NCBI RefSeq assembly: GCF_003144195.1
Contig: NW_020290017.1
Coordinates: forward strand, 255,197-319,196
Reading direction: 5' to 3'
DNA from: Ceraceosorus guamensis
Lineage: Eukaryota > Basidiomycota > Exobasidiomycetes > Ceraceosorales > Ceraceosoraceae
Length of the DNA: 64,000 bases
Shown: positions 44,009 through 56,700 of the stretch, piece after piece
How positions within the stretch are numbered: the stretch's first letter is position 1
Layout of the letters: each line of letters begins with the position of its first letter
The notes under the pieces: generated by a model
Seen by the model: the letters and a program-made list of their open reading frames with translations, nothing else
The model's database searches: none
What the model was told of the DNA's origin: nothing
Position numbers and translations under genes: made by a program

Positions 44009-46467
44009 CTATCCCTGCACTTGTGTCTGGACCTGAACGCGAGCCTGTGCCCTTGATCGACCACTTGAGCTCGAGTGGGGCGGGGAGGCACTCAGACTGG
44101 CGTGACAAGCTGGACACTTGGCCTGAGCTGTGAGATGTCTGACGAGACAGACGCTATGCAGCGCATGCCCACAATCTAGCACGCAAGCGATCTCATCCAA
44201 GTCCACTTCCGAGTCGAGGCGTGTCTGCGAATGATTCAGAGTAGGATCGGCTCCCTCTTCTGTCTTGCCATGGCTGAGGCAGGAGGATGCGTACGTAGGC
44301 AGGACAGACTCAAAGCAGACGCTGCAGGTTTGATCTAGCACCTCTTCCTCCGACTTGTTGCTCCAGGCCCACTTTGCCGTTTCTTTGGCAGCTTGATTTC
44401 TCTTCCTCGTCGCTCGTTCCCTAAGCGACTTGATAGTCTCCCTGTTGGTCTTCTGCTCTTCGTGTTGCGCAGACTCGCGTTCCGCCTTCTGCGCAGCGTT
44501 CTCGGCGTTCCGCGCAGAGGTTTGAGCGGCGGCGACGACTGCTTTCGCCCTTGCCATACATTTCCTGGCTCCCCACCTCCTCCGCACAAATTCCAAACAC
44601 TCGGCAGCAGATCTAGCGCCGGACCACGCGTCCACGAGTCTACCGAGCTCGGATCGGAGAGCTAGAAGGGCTAAGAGAGGCGCTAGACTGGCCGGCGAAA
44701 GCGTGGGCAAGGATAGGACCAGGACGGCATAGATCAGAGCGCCGGTGAATCGATCCCAGAGAGAGATGAATGTATCTCCTACCCATGCCGTGGACACAAG
44801 CACCTTTTGATGCGAAAGCCGCAATGCTTTCGAGCGTGCTGTGGGCCCAAGAGAGGCCGTCGTGTCGCTCGTTGCCTGCGACGCCCTAGGGCTCGACGAT
44901 TCAGAGGTCATCGATCGGTTGTGCGTTGACGACGCACCAGGCTGATCTGGCAAGGCGCCGGCGGCGACAGCAGTGCTGACACCCGATGCCGCAGGGATGG
45001 TTGGTAGAGCAACTGGTGGCGGCTGCTGCACAAAGCGCGGCGAAGAAGCTTGGGCAACATATCGGCCTCCAGCAGGGCGACCCCTTCCTCGTCTTCCGGT
45101 CCTCGTCGTGTTGCGGCCTGCCAAGATGTCAATGATTCCAGGGGGCAAGAACGGTAGGACGAATTCTAGTAACGCGGGTGAATGCGATGGCGAAGGAAGA
45201 TGAATAGTGCGGGGAATGTTGAAAGGCAAAAGCTGAGGCGGCGGAACTTTGAGCAAAGGAAGACCAAGCGAAAGAAGCGCTGCGAGAGCCTGAGAAGCGA
45301 GCGGTCGAAGTTCTCAGCGACGACAGTGGAGTCTGTGCTCTTAACAGATGCTCACCTCCAAACAGACGAATATACGCAGCGGTAACAGAGATGCGGCCTC
45401 TGCGTCTGGCCAGCCAGTCCATTGTGCGCTCAATGTCTCAAGCAGCCCGCTGAACCATGGAGAGGCCACGAGCAGTAGACTGACGCCGATCGCTGCCAAA
45501 GCCGCGGATGAGAATCTGGAGCGTCTCGAAAAGGTAGACGAGCCCTGCAGTGTCGAAGCGGCGATTGAAGGCCATCAGCGTGCGAGTCTTCGAGTAATGC
45601 AGTCATTTGCATTCGAGGCAGTGCTCTCTACTCTCCCACTCACAGTCGCAATCGAATCCTCGACACACATGCCAGCTAATCTGAGTGCCCAGATAAGGTG
45701 CAGAGGCAATAAAGCTGGCAATACCTGAGCGTGAAGCAGAATCTCAAGACTGGGAACCGGTATTCTGAATGTGGAGCGTCCTGAACTGGACTTGGACGTA
45801 GAGGATGTGCGCGTCGAGGTATTCCTGTGGGCCAGTTTGGTCCGGAGTGACTTGTCGCCCGGTCTAGCACCTTCCTTGGACTCTGCATGCTTCTTTGAGC
45901 GTACATGCTTCGTGAGAGACCGAACTGGTCCATCGTTGCCCCTAACATCAGTGTCGTCGTTCAGGCGCTGCTGCTTGCTCTGTGTATGCAACCTCTGTGC
46001 CGAATTGGTAGCTGCGCTGTGCGCTGGCTGGGGTCGACTGGAGGCTCCACGGATGGCGCGCAGTGGGAGAGAGGAGTAGATGGATGACAGGAGACTTGCG
46101 GGTCCACTTGCGCTCGTTCGGTCGTGAATTTCCGGCACGCTGCTCGATGCCATTGCTGGTTGTGGAGCGACTACTGCAGCTTGCGCTATAAAAGAAGCGG
46201 ATAAAGCACACTGGTCAGCGCGCGTAGGTGCTTGGACGTGCTAGCAACGCAGCCATGGCTGGCGAGATCGAGCAGCGGACACTCACGCTTAGCATTCAGC
46301 CCTGCATCTCGCGACAGATCCCCATCATTGCTAGCTGGGCCAGAGCTTGGCGAAGAAGCGAGGAAGAGAATCAAGATGCAGAGCGCTAACCGAGGTCTGT
46401 AGATGTCCTTTCTGAATGCATCCAACGTCGATGCTTGAATGCGAGGCAAGAGTCGGTACGCTGGCAT
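44009..46467 (-). CDS. Multi-span membrane protein with C-terminal RING-H2 finger (probable E3 ligase)
   Basis: Exons on the minus strand are 46467-46287, 46185-45644, 45544-45356 and 45289-44009, phase-consistent, giving 730 residues. Hydrophobic segments: LALCILILFLASS (near 35), VLPALLPLHLIWAL, AALAAIGVSLLLVAS, ALAALLSLGLPLL, FVLPFLPPGIIDIL and one near IYAVLVLSLPTLSPASLAPL. The RING-H2 lies at about 625-700: CSVC, a 40-residue acidic insert, then CGHALHSVCLVRHL and CPAC (C-x2-C...C-x-H-x2-H-x2-C...C-x2-C). A charged helix rich in K/R/E/A lies before it. The topology suggests an ER or endomembrane ubiquitin ligase, but I do not recognise an exact family. The first exon is supported by donor GTGAGT at 46286 and acceptor TATAG at 46186; if wrong, translation could begin at 46153. 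Confidence 0.8.
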
Positions 46468-49400
46468 GATGGGCCGGCTGTATGCTTTCGCTCGATGATG
46501 ATTGCGATGTGGCAAGCTGCAGCTCACCCGTTCGTGTGCTGTGCAGGATCAAGGGTGCTGGGGACGCTGTGACGATCACGGGTCTACACCTTCGTGAAGC
46601 TCCGTTCTAAAGGGCGCCGATGCTCGCGCTGCGTGATCGGCTAGTATTGCACGTGAACCGCTCTATGGAGATATGCGACTCTTTGAAGACTGTCTTGAGT
46701 GCTTCAACGCAACTTGGCAATACTGCTTGCGAATCAGACGATGTCGACCTCTGCCAGACGTGTGAATCAACGAGAGGCGAATGAGGAGCTCGAGATGCAA
46801 CCAGATAAGGGAAAGGCCCGGTGTTCGTGAAGCTCGGCTTGCCGTTCTGCGTGCTGCTTACCGCATGCAGCAGCCGCGGTCGCAGTGAATTCATGCGGGC
46901 GTTGTGGAGGATCGAGCGTCGGGTCACGTGTCTGAATTTGGCGCCCCACTCATCACGACTCGACTCGGCCATGCGCGCAAGCAGCGACGCTATCCGCGTG
47001 TGCCTGCCTGATCGAGCTGCGAGGGCAAAAACGCCCGCGCAAGGTTTGCAGCCGCGGACAAGCAGCAAGCGGCACCCCTCTGCATTCTGCCTAGCTCACA
47101 CCTCTGCGCTTGCTGTCTTTGCTGTGATATGTGCCATGACAAGGCGTAGACATTATCGATTAATGGAAATGAAAATTGTTAAAGACAATTATGGAGCTTA
47201 AATCAAGAATCAAGAATGCATCGCTGAGACACGGATGCGATTCATCAACGCCGCCACGCGGAGAGGCTGCGTTCGCGCGCGTATACTCACTCAAGGGCGC
47301 CGCGCGCTCGCTTTGAAGCTTCGCAGCAGCTGCTGCTCAAAAACAGCAGCGGGCAGGATATAGCTGCGAGATGAGCTTTCGCAGCCCGTGTAAACATCTC
47401 CTGCTCCTTTCCTCAACACTGAAATTTAGCACATAGCCTGAACCTAACCAAAATCGTGACCACCAGTGAAACCTTGCAAGCGTCAAAAAAATGGTGCTCT
47501 GAGGCAACATCAATTAAAGCCTGCAAATCAGAATCAAATGTAAAGCGCAGCAAGCTAACAGCGCTGGATGGATGCCCATACACCCGCTCAGCATACCGAG
47601 ACCCCGCGTCCTCGAGGTATGCTGCAAACTCTTGCTGAGCCTCTCACATCCACATCGAGTCATTCACGATGTCACAAGCTAATCATGTCATGCTATAGAA
47701 TAATCATCCTGGCCACTCGCTCAGACGTACAGCCCTCAAGCTAGCTAGGTGTCTGTTCGCAGCACTCGGCGCGCTGCGCTCATCTCACACCTTACCTCTG
47801 TCTCCTTCACCCAGACATCCAGCACAGCAGTACTTCCTTTCGGCGAGCACAGCCTGCAAAGTCACTCATTCTCTTCATCCCATTCGATGCTTTCTCGGTC
47901 TCCTGGCTACAGCATTCGCCCTCCGTCATCCGCTTCACTGTCGTTGCGTAGCATGTCGCACCTTATGTATGCTGGACCATCGCTCTCTTGTCTTATATCG
48001 ACAGTAGCATCTATCAGCTCTCACGATTCTTTCATCTCGACACCCTAAACGCAGCACATGACATCCAACACGCAGCTTACCGCTCCAACTCACTCGCTCT
48101 GCTTCTGGCGGATGCTGTCCAGCAACACTCTTCATACACTCTTCGCCATCCAGCATGGTGAAGTAGTCAGCGTCAGCGTCTACAGCATGCGCTGCATCAA
48201 CACCCAGTGCTTCACTTACGACATTTGCGGTCTGCTCGCCTATTCCGGTCCACCTTGATGCAGTGCTGTCTGGTTGGTGAGTCCCTTTTTGCGACGCTTC
48301 GCTGGCAGCAACGTGTTGAGCTTTCTGGGGCTGAGCCCGTTATCTTCGTCAAATCGGTGCTACCCTTCATCGTCCCTCTCCAGTGTCCCTAGCCTCGGTC
48401 ACTCTTAGGCCACCTTGAAGCATCTTGCTCTTCAACTCCTTTGGCGTCTGGCTAGTCCGCGTCACTCACTACGGGGCTCGTCACTGCACCTGGCTCCATC
48501 GCAGGCTTGCTGCTCGCAAAGGTGAGTAGTCTTCGCTTCTTCAGCGCCATGTAGTGATGAGTAGCAGCAGAGCAATCGCTGAGAGACTTCCGGCTCCCTT
48601 AACACTCCTCTTCTCTGCACAGGTCGGGTATGCATATCGGTCCACGGGGCCCGTAGCAGCAAATGTGGGCTGCTGTGCACCACCATCGGCAGGACTGCAA
48701 GGTGTTGGCCGATTGACAGCCCATGTGCTAAGCGCTTACCGGTCGAGCTGAAGATCCAGATGTCCACAGCCTCATTCACCGAGCTTTCGCCAGATAGCGA
48801 CGCTTTTGAGTGGCGTCCTCGACATCTCCAAAGCCCAATGGGTGCCACCAACGCTTCCTCGCCCTGAAGCTCCGATGTTCAGCCATCTCTGCAGCGCTTT
48901 CCCACCTTTTCATCGGGAGCTCTTCCTGTCCCAACACAAGACAGCCGGTCGCTGAGTCTATTAGGAGAGAAGATTGTTAGCCACCATTGACTAGCATTTG
49001 CCCGAGTTGCTAGACTCCGCAAGCACAGATGACTGCACAGCAATGCAACACCCACTCAGCTACGCCAGCATTCCGCAACCTAGCCACATTCTGAACCTAG
49101 CATTGCCTTCAAGATCGCCAAAAGTCCATCACAGCCTTAGAACTCGCCAACAATCTTGCCTGCTAATCGGCAATGTGCAAACTTACGATCAGTCACCATT
49201 CAAGAAGAACCTAGCGCCTGCGTACGTACTCACGCGTGTGCATGTACAGCTCCAGCGCATCAAGAAGACTTCAGCAACCCTCGCCGCAAAGTCCGTCAAC
49301 GTTGAGGCGCGCCGCTACTCTCCATACAATCCCGTCTTGCATCACCTGACCAACTCAGGTCTCTCAAGTGTTGGAGAACGTCGACGCAGGCCCGGAGAGG

Positions 49401-50380
49401 GCTCGGTTGTTGCAAGATTCAGTCAAAGATCGGACTCAGAATGCCCAGCGATAGGCTTGACTGGCATGCATCCTACAGGCCGGCGGCCAACCCGGCGTCG
49501 TGCAGCCCTGTCGTGCGCCTGAGGAGGTTTACACGCCGCGCAAGTCACACGAGCAGCACCGCACCGCGCCGCACTACTACACTCGAGACTGCCGCCTCGC
49601 CGCGTGCGATACTTCAAAACGTTCGCGCCACTCTTGACTGTGGATCAAGGCTGCTCACGTGCACCGTTCTCCTGCCCAGATTTCGACAATCAAGAATTTC
49701 ACCCAAGCATTCGGTCGAATACTCCAACATAAGTTGAGGCGCGACATCCCGGCGGGACAGCACGATGTCACGAATGCGCCTTCAACGGTCGGACTGCATC
49801 GAGCACGAGTAGCTGATGCACGTGCACCTCCGCGTACACTGACTTTCCGCCTGCTGTTATCACTCCACCTCCGCGAGCACCTTCTCGCCCGCGCGTCTTC
49901 TATTCGAGGACGACATTTCAAATGCTCGCCTTACACCTCAAGTCTATTCGACCGTTGGGCCCGCCTCTGTGGCCCTGCACACCGCCTCCTGGTTCTACCA
50001 AGGCCTGCTATCATCTATCACGCGGCGCCGCTCGACCTCGTCGCTCACTGGTCATTCGCCTCATCAACCGTTCGGACTGAAAAGTCGTGGCCTCGGAGCA
50101 TGCCAACGGTCAGTCAGGGCCTGCTATTCTCGCAAAGGAGCGTGCATTGCAGCGAGTTTGGGCTGAGAGCTGGCAAGCGTTCGCGCGACTCTATGGCCTC
50201 AGCGCACCGAGCGCACGGATGGATGGTTTGGCGGATGGATTTGCGCTCCAGCGAAACTTGCAAAACTTGCAACCTCTGAGCGCTTTGCTCTTCCTTCTCT
50301 TCCTCATGGTTAGTTACAAGTTTTCGCGCGCAAAGTCTTCACTTAGCATTTCAAAACTTTCGACAAACCAGCTCGACACG
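46468..50380. other. Gene-poor region
   Basis: No gene supported in 3.9 kb. Noted: CACGTG near 46650 and 46925; an AT-rich patch at about 47140-47215 with a perfect 6-bp stem AATTGT-TAAAG-ACAATT (47174-47190); and Ser/Thr-rich small frames (47749-48048 plus, 48998-49522 plus) with no recognisable domain. Confidence 0.5.
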
Positions 50381-52831
50381 ATGGTCTCCTTCGTTGTCGT
50401 CCTCCTCGCCGTCCTGGCACTCCTTCTGGCTCTTGAGCCTGTCTCTCCCGCGGTCATGGCGATCCTCTTCGGAGGCTTCGTCGTGTACGCTTTCGTCAAC
50501 TCGGTCGCTGCTTCGGTCCCTTCGAGCACGACCGCTATCGACGCTTCGGTCGTTGCTGCCCATTCGAGCACGACCCCGGTTGTTGCTGCCCCTTCGAGCA
50601 CGACCACGGTTGTTGCTGCCCCTTCGAGCACGACCCCGGTTCTTGCTGCGGCCATTTCGAGCAAACCGAAAGTCAACTTCAACATCAAAAGCTCCTTTTC
50701 TGGTCGCACTGCTCGCGGTGTTCTGCCAGCCTCTGGTCTTAAGTCTCGCGATGCGGCTCCGACTCGAAGTGGTTCGGTCGGTGGTGTCTTCGGTCCTGGT
50801 CTCGCTTCTTCGGCTCGTGCTAGTTCCGCCTCTCGCCCTACGACTCGCCCTCCAACTCGCACCTCGGTTTCTTCTGCGGATGCCTCGGCTCGTGATGGCA
50901 AGAGCGATGGCCATGTATACATGCCCTCGTATCTCGCATCGCTTCGTACCTCCGCCTCTGGTTCTCGCCTCCAAGTCCTTCACCTGGATGCATCCCTCTC
51001 GGCTCCTCGCGTTCTCAGCGCTCCTGGTCCCGATGGTCTCGACGCGGTCACCGGCACTTCCGATCTCGCTCCTGGTCTCTCTGGTACTGGATCGTCTGAA
51101 TCGGTGACTTCGGTGCAAGCTCCTGTCTCGGAATCTCTTCCTCGAGGTGTTCGTGGTCTTGGGTTGTTGTTTGGACCTTTCTCTGAGGTGAGTACGATCC
51201 ACGCGGCTCTATGCTCCACAGATTCGTATAGCTCACCTTCGTATCCACCCATCCACCCATCCATCCATCGCATCCATCCATCGCATCCATCCACTCCTTA
51301 GTCACGCGCTTCTGATCTTGGTCGCGCCTTCCGTTCTCTCGGACCTTGGACTGTTGGCCCTCTCGTCTCCAACGTTCCTGCCACCGGTTCTACTTCGACA
51401 CCTGGCGCCCTTGCCGGTGTTGACTCCGACAGCGAGAACGAGGACGACGAGACTCCCCGCGCCTCGGTTCTTAACAAATTCGTCAATGTGCCTGCTTCCC
51501 CTCCTCTTGCGTCGGCATCCGCTTCGAAGTCGAGAAAACCTTCTGCTTCGCGTCCGCGTCCGCGTCCGCGCCCAGTCCTTCCTGCCTTCCCGACCGACTG
51601 GAACCTTCGTGCGCCGATTCGCGACTACAGCCTCTCCCGCCCTCGCACTCCCGAGCACAGCCTCCCTCGTCCTCCCGCCGGCTTCGTCTGTGGCGGTTTC
51701 CGTCACGTTGAGAGACCCGAGCTTTGCAAATCGTCGCCGCTTCCTCTTGCGACCCCTGCAACTCCTCCAGTCGATGGGCCAGCCAAGCTCGATCATTGTC
51801 ACGATGCTCTCCCACCGAGCGAAACGAACTCTGTTTCCGTCGGAGGTAACGAGGTCAGCACCAAGGATGCTGAAAGGGTCATGTGTTCTAGCAGCTTGCA
51901 AACCGAGGATCTGCCTTCTCCTTCCGTTGATCAGGACGTTAGCAATGAGGAGAAGGAAGTATCTGACGACGTTAGCAATGAGGAGCAGGATGGCTCTAAC
52001 AACGTCAGCATTGAGGAGCAGGAAGGATCTGACGATGCCGATCCGGACAGCTCCTTCGACGACGTTTTGGAATCGACTGCGACCGATGACACTTCGGAAT
52101 CGGCCGCGACCGACGAGACGTCGATCGAGCTCCTGAACTCCCCGCCTGCGTCCGGTGCTCTCCTTGTGTCCGAGTCGCCCATCGCAGAGGATCTCAACGA
52201 CCTTGTCATGCTGTTCGAGCGTATGTCGATTGACTCCGAGTCGCTGCTCACTGACGCGGCCGACCTGGTGGGTGCCGTTGAGGATGCTTCCCACGCGATT
52301 GGTTCTCTGGCCTCTACTGAGCCAACAGCAAACGACGATCTCGTCATGCTGCTCGAACGTATGTCGATTGACTCGGAGTCGCCTGCTTCGCCAACCTCCC
52401 GCGACGATCTCGAAGATGTCGTGCTCATGCTTGAGCGTTCGACCTTGCAGGACGCATCCTCACTGGACAACGCTCAGGAAGACTCGATGGAAGTGGACGA
52501 GCCCACGGCTTTCGAAGCGGTCGACAGCATCATGGACGTCGATTGTCCTGACTGCGTGATGCTGGAAACGGTCGACGTCGACATGGACATGACGCCTGCC
52601 AAAACCTCGAAGAGAATGAGCGACGACGTGCTCGCTGGTCCGTCCAAGCGTGCTCGTAGGCTCAAGCCTTCACTCGGCGGCAAGAGGCGCGTCTCCTCGG
52701 CCGCCAAGATGATCAGATCTGACCTTCGCCACTGGCGCGTGGTCAAGACCTTGCATGCGCACTTCGCTTCATGTGCGTGGCACTCAAAGATGAGCTGCCA
52801 GGCGCGCTTCGAGACGCATCTAGCCTGTTGA
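50381..52831 (+). CDS. Unrecognised repeat-containing protein with N-terminal membrane segment
   Basis: Exons are 50381-51187 and 51302-52831 (intron GTGAGT...CCTTAG, phase 0), giving 778 residues. ATG 50381 has a good context and begins a hydrophobic pair, VVVLLAVLALLLALEP and VMAILFGGFVVYAFVNSVAA, then four SSTT-x-VVAAP-type units (about 60-90). The rest is Ser/Thr/Pro and acidic, with a DVSNEE/DGSNNVSIEEQ repeat near residues 485-520. Two near-identical LVMLxERMSIDSES motifs (residues 570 and 616) and a third weaker one (VVLMLERSTLQD, about 642) follow. The C-terminus is basic (GPSKRARRLKPSLGGKRR). No family recognised. Its isolation in a gene-poor stretch and its repeats point to a fast-evolving lineage-specific gene. 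Confidence 0.65.
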
Positions 52832-53709
52832 TGATGGATCTCGACGTAGAGGTGACGGTCCACGAAGCTATTGGACATGGACGCTCCCTCCTCGCGCGAC
52901 ACGATCGCCCGCGTGCGAGCACCTCTATGCTCTTTCGAATCATTCGTAGTTGTGCAAGTCTCTGCACTCGTCTTCGTCACCGTTCTTGTCGACCTTTCTT
53001 TGGTCCGCGTCCTAGTCCCCACCATCCCCGCTCGCGATCTCTTCTCCGCTCTCATTCTCGAGAAGGTCTCCGCACCCGCCCCGTTCCGATCCCCCTTCGC
53101 GGCCCAGCTGGCCGCGCTCAAGTTCATGGCCTCGTTCCAGCCCAATCCTCGGGCTGCGTCTCAAGTCTCCGTCTCAAATCCTTCTCATAGTTCTCAAGCC
53201 CGGTGCAACTATCATCTGTACTATCCTCAGCATTATTATACCTTCCCCTGTCCTCGTCATCGCCGTCTCATCTTGCCCCTGACATCGCAATACAACTCCG
53301 GCGGCACTGCTATCGTTTCTATTCCTACATTTTGACCGTAGTGATCCTTGTTGTGATCAGTGAGGTGTTCCATTGCCGTGATGGCTCGCCTCGTCTCAGA
53401 CTCAGCAAGACAGGCTCAATGAAGGTGACGTGACTTCTCATCAAAGCTGGCAATCCGTATCAAGCTCTCGACCAACGGCCAACTCGACGGAGGGGCCCAT
53501 CTAATTCTCGCAATCCCTCGAATGGATTTCGAGGGCAGGTAGCTGCTCGTTTGCCGCGATGCTAACGAAAATGTGGACGTGTACGACCATAATGACCTGT
53601 GACGCTAGGTATGATACACGTAATCGACACGCTTCTCGCAGTCCACATCAAATCGCACCACCAAAAAAGCCATCTCATTCGCGCTCTCCATCATACAACT
53701 TTCGCTCCC
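52832..53709. other. Downstream region of the orphan membrane gene
   Basis: A 154-codon plus frame (52871-53335) contains hydrophobic VVVQVSALVFVTVLVDLSLV and could be a small gene or a decayed exon. I found no splice join to the preceding gene and no domain, so it is not called. The rest shows nothing. Confidence 0.35.
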
Positions 53710-56700
53710 TCACAATCCTATCCTTTTCCTCTCTGTGCCTTCCACCCTAGGCTGCGCAGCGCCCTTACCTTTGCCCCTGGACGAGTCCGTGGACAAAGAG
53801 ACGGTACAGTGCTTGTCTTGCAGCCAAGATACGCTCCAAGTGCCTTCTTGAGAAGTGCGCAGAGTGTACGTCGACTGCTGCACATTCGTCACCTGACAGA
53901 ACAAGGCGCGAGGAAGCAAAACGATCGCGAATCAGTTTATCGGGTCGTGCTCGCAAAGCGTCATCGCGCGGCTTCTCATATCTTGCTCACCGTGTGCGTC
54001 TCGAGCACTTGTGGTCGAGGATTCCTATCGATGGGCTCGGTGCGAGAGTAGGTAAAGGAGAATGGAGGTTCTCCTTCGAGGTGAAAGTTGATCTCCGCTT
54101 GGTTACCTGCACGTCGAAACATATCAAGACCATCAGCAAGTCCTGCCAGACTCGTCCTTCATCTCGACCCGCAGCCCCCCCAACAAATTCCACTCACCTT
54201 CCGGCAGATCCTGAATGTAGTGCCGACCCTGGCTGATCCTAATCTTTGGCAAGGCATGCACCACCTTGCTCATGCCCCCCATCCCGCGCACATCCCTTCC
54301 ACACTTGCTCCTCTCATGCGCCACGCTCCTAATCTGCAACGTGCCAGGATGTTCCGCAAACCTAGAAAATCTCGCTTCGTTGGATGTGGTGCGAATCGTT
54401 TTTCCAGCAAACGCGTACTCGATCTGCCAAGGCGAAGCGCCTTGCAGCGTGAATGGGATGTTTTCGCCCACGCAGAAATCCGAGCGACTCTCTTCCGATA
54501 CGATGCCTGGCGTCTCCACCACCGTCGTCTCCCAACCGACAGCCTTGGCACCGCTCGAACCTCCATAGAGCGTCTCGCACCCATTAGCGTCGACCACTCG
54601 ATCGAGTTGCACTGTGCGAGGTCGAGAGCGAGGGAAAGCAGAAGAGTCAGTATGGTTCTGCACCTTCATTGTTGCCTCCTGCTCGTAGCACGACTCACCA
54701 GACCATGCTCCCGTCTTGTCGAACGAGAACGCATCAGGAGCAACGCTGAGCGCGTGCGTCGTGGAGCGCACGTCGCTCGCATGAAAGTTCCTTCTGCTAC
54801 GCGAAAGACCTCCAAGCCCGCCGGCTGCATGTCCAACAGAAAAGTCGACCTCGAACGGTGGCGCGCCAGATAGCTTGATGAGCGGTAGCACCGAGCTTTC
54901 TCCATTCGAGACCGCCTGCAGAGCTTGTCCGACGCAAAAGGAGGTAGAGCTTTTGGCTTCGACGAAGACTGCGGAAGGTGCTTGGTGCACCATCTGCTCT
55001 AACCTTAGTAGACCTCGAGATCTCTGACCTGGCGAGACGACCGCAGCAGGGTAGTACGCATCACCGACAGCGGTCAGATCATACGTGTGCCAGCCAGACC
55101 TGTCGGATGCAAGAGGCAAGGTCGCGGCGCCCTGCGCAGAGCTGAGCGTCTTTTCCTGCCTTTCGCGCTTACCGGCGTGTCCGGTGATTTGATGGGCGTA
55201 CGTGATAGACAAGGGGGAGTGGCCCGTCAAGACGATATCCACCGCATCTGGCTGTCCAATGCAGACGGCGTTTCGTATCAACGAGTCGTTGCCGGATGGT
55301 GCGAGGTTGCCGGAATCGACGTCGAATGCGATGGTGGGACGCGGTATGGGATGAACGTGGAATTTGGATCGTTCGACGATGACGCTTCCTGCACAATGAG
55401 CATCCCTAACGCTGCGCAGCTCCCACGTTCCAGGCTGGTCCACCTCCACAAAAGCGTCGCTGGATGCCAGCTGGAGAGTCTTTGCCGATGAAACATCATC
55501 TACGAGCGCCATGTTGACCGTCCAAGGTGCATTTCCGACCAATCGCAGCGGCAAGCGAGCCTTTTCACCTTGGAGCAAGTTGACCTCATTCGCTCTTTCC
55601 CTCGTTCCAAGCAGCTCGAATGCAACGGTAGGTTCCTCTCTTTGCACATCGAAAAACCTATCAGAGCCGACCAATGCGCGTTCGCACCCTCTACCATCCT
55701 TGACGCTGATCAAGCTCATCGTGACCAGACCTCCAGACTTAGCTGCGACCTTTGGCATCTCGACGTCGAAGCGATGCGCGCCGCTCTTGATGTTCTGAAT
55801 AGTGTGCAGCGTAGCTTTGGACGTGGTGCTGCCTTCTCCCGTCCTGAGCGAGTAGCCGAGGGTAAAGGGGCCACTGCCGCGAAATTCCACCTCCACCGTG
55901 GCAGTATCACCGTCACAATTGTGCAGCACCACCGTTTCCGCTTGCGTCGCTGCATTCTTGACGTTCCTTGCGTGCTGATTGGCATTAGTGCGCGAGACTT
56001 GTTGCTGCGCGGACAGAGGTCTGAACCTGGCATCAGCGAGCGGATGTATGCTCTGGGTGAAGGTCGCATCGCGAATCTCGACGCCGGCATAGTTCGCGTC
56101 GTCAAGCTTCAAGAAGCGATACGTAACGTTGCCGTTGAGGTTGGGTCTCAATTCCATTTCCGTGCGCATCGCTTCTATCCTCTTGACGCTACGCTGAGGC
56201 GGCTTGCCAGCCACGCTCTCTTGCATCTCGAGGCGGAAAGGAGGCGTGCCGGACAAGCTGACCAAAGCTTTCGCCCCGATCGTTCCGGCGCACTGATCTT
56301 GAATGGCGTGAAATGTGACGTCGGCTTGCGGCGGAGGCACGTCGACAGCTCGGCAAACAGACGGAGCGAGCACTTCTCCATCGCAAAAGGCACCCCCTAC
56401 CGAGTCGATGCTGTAATCTCCGAGTCCCTGCAGCGCGTGCTCCGACGTGCCCGCGGGAAGCGTCAGGTTCTTGACGCTTGGTGCTGCTCCCGAAATGGAT
56501 TGGTAGCGCAGCAAAGCATGGACAGGCCCGTCGAAAGCCCCATCGCCGGAAACTTCGATCCTCAGCTTCTTGTCGTCCAGCTTGTTGCGCAGCACCTTGA
56601 TGGGATTGTCGATGCTGCACAATTTCAGCGCTACCCTTGCCCGGGGATGCACCACCACTGCTCTGCTCGCGATGGTTTCCGACGCAGATCGATGACTTTC

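Noticed and set aside
45676-45760. 44-nt intron in the RING protein gene (GTATTGCC...ACTCAG)
   Set aside because: It is shorter than typical here, and reading through gives a hydrophobic membrane segment (VLPALLPLHLIWAL) in frame, so it was kept as coding.
47749-49522. Ser/Thr-rich small frames in the gene-poor region
   Set aside because: Short, no start context, no domain and no supporting splice signals.
52871-53335. 154-codon plus frame after the orphan membrane gene
   Set aside because: No splice link, no domain and ordinary antisense-like composition; left uncalled pending transcript data.
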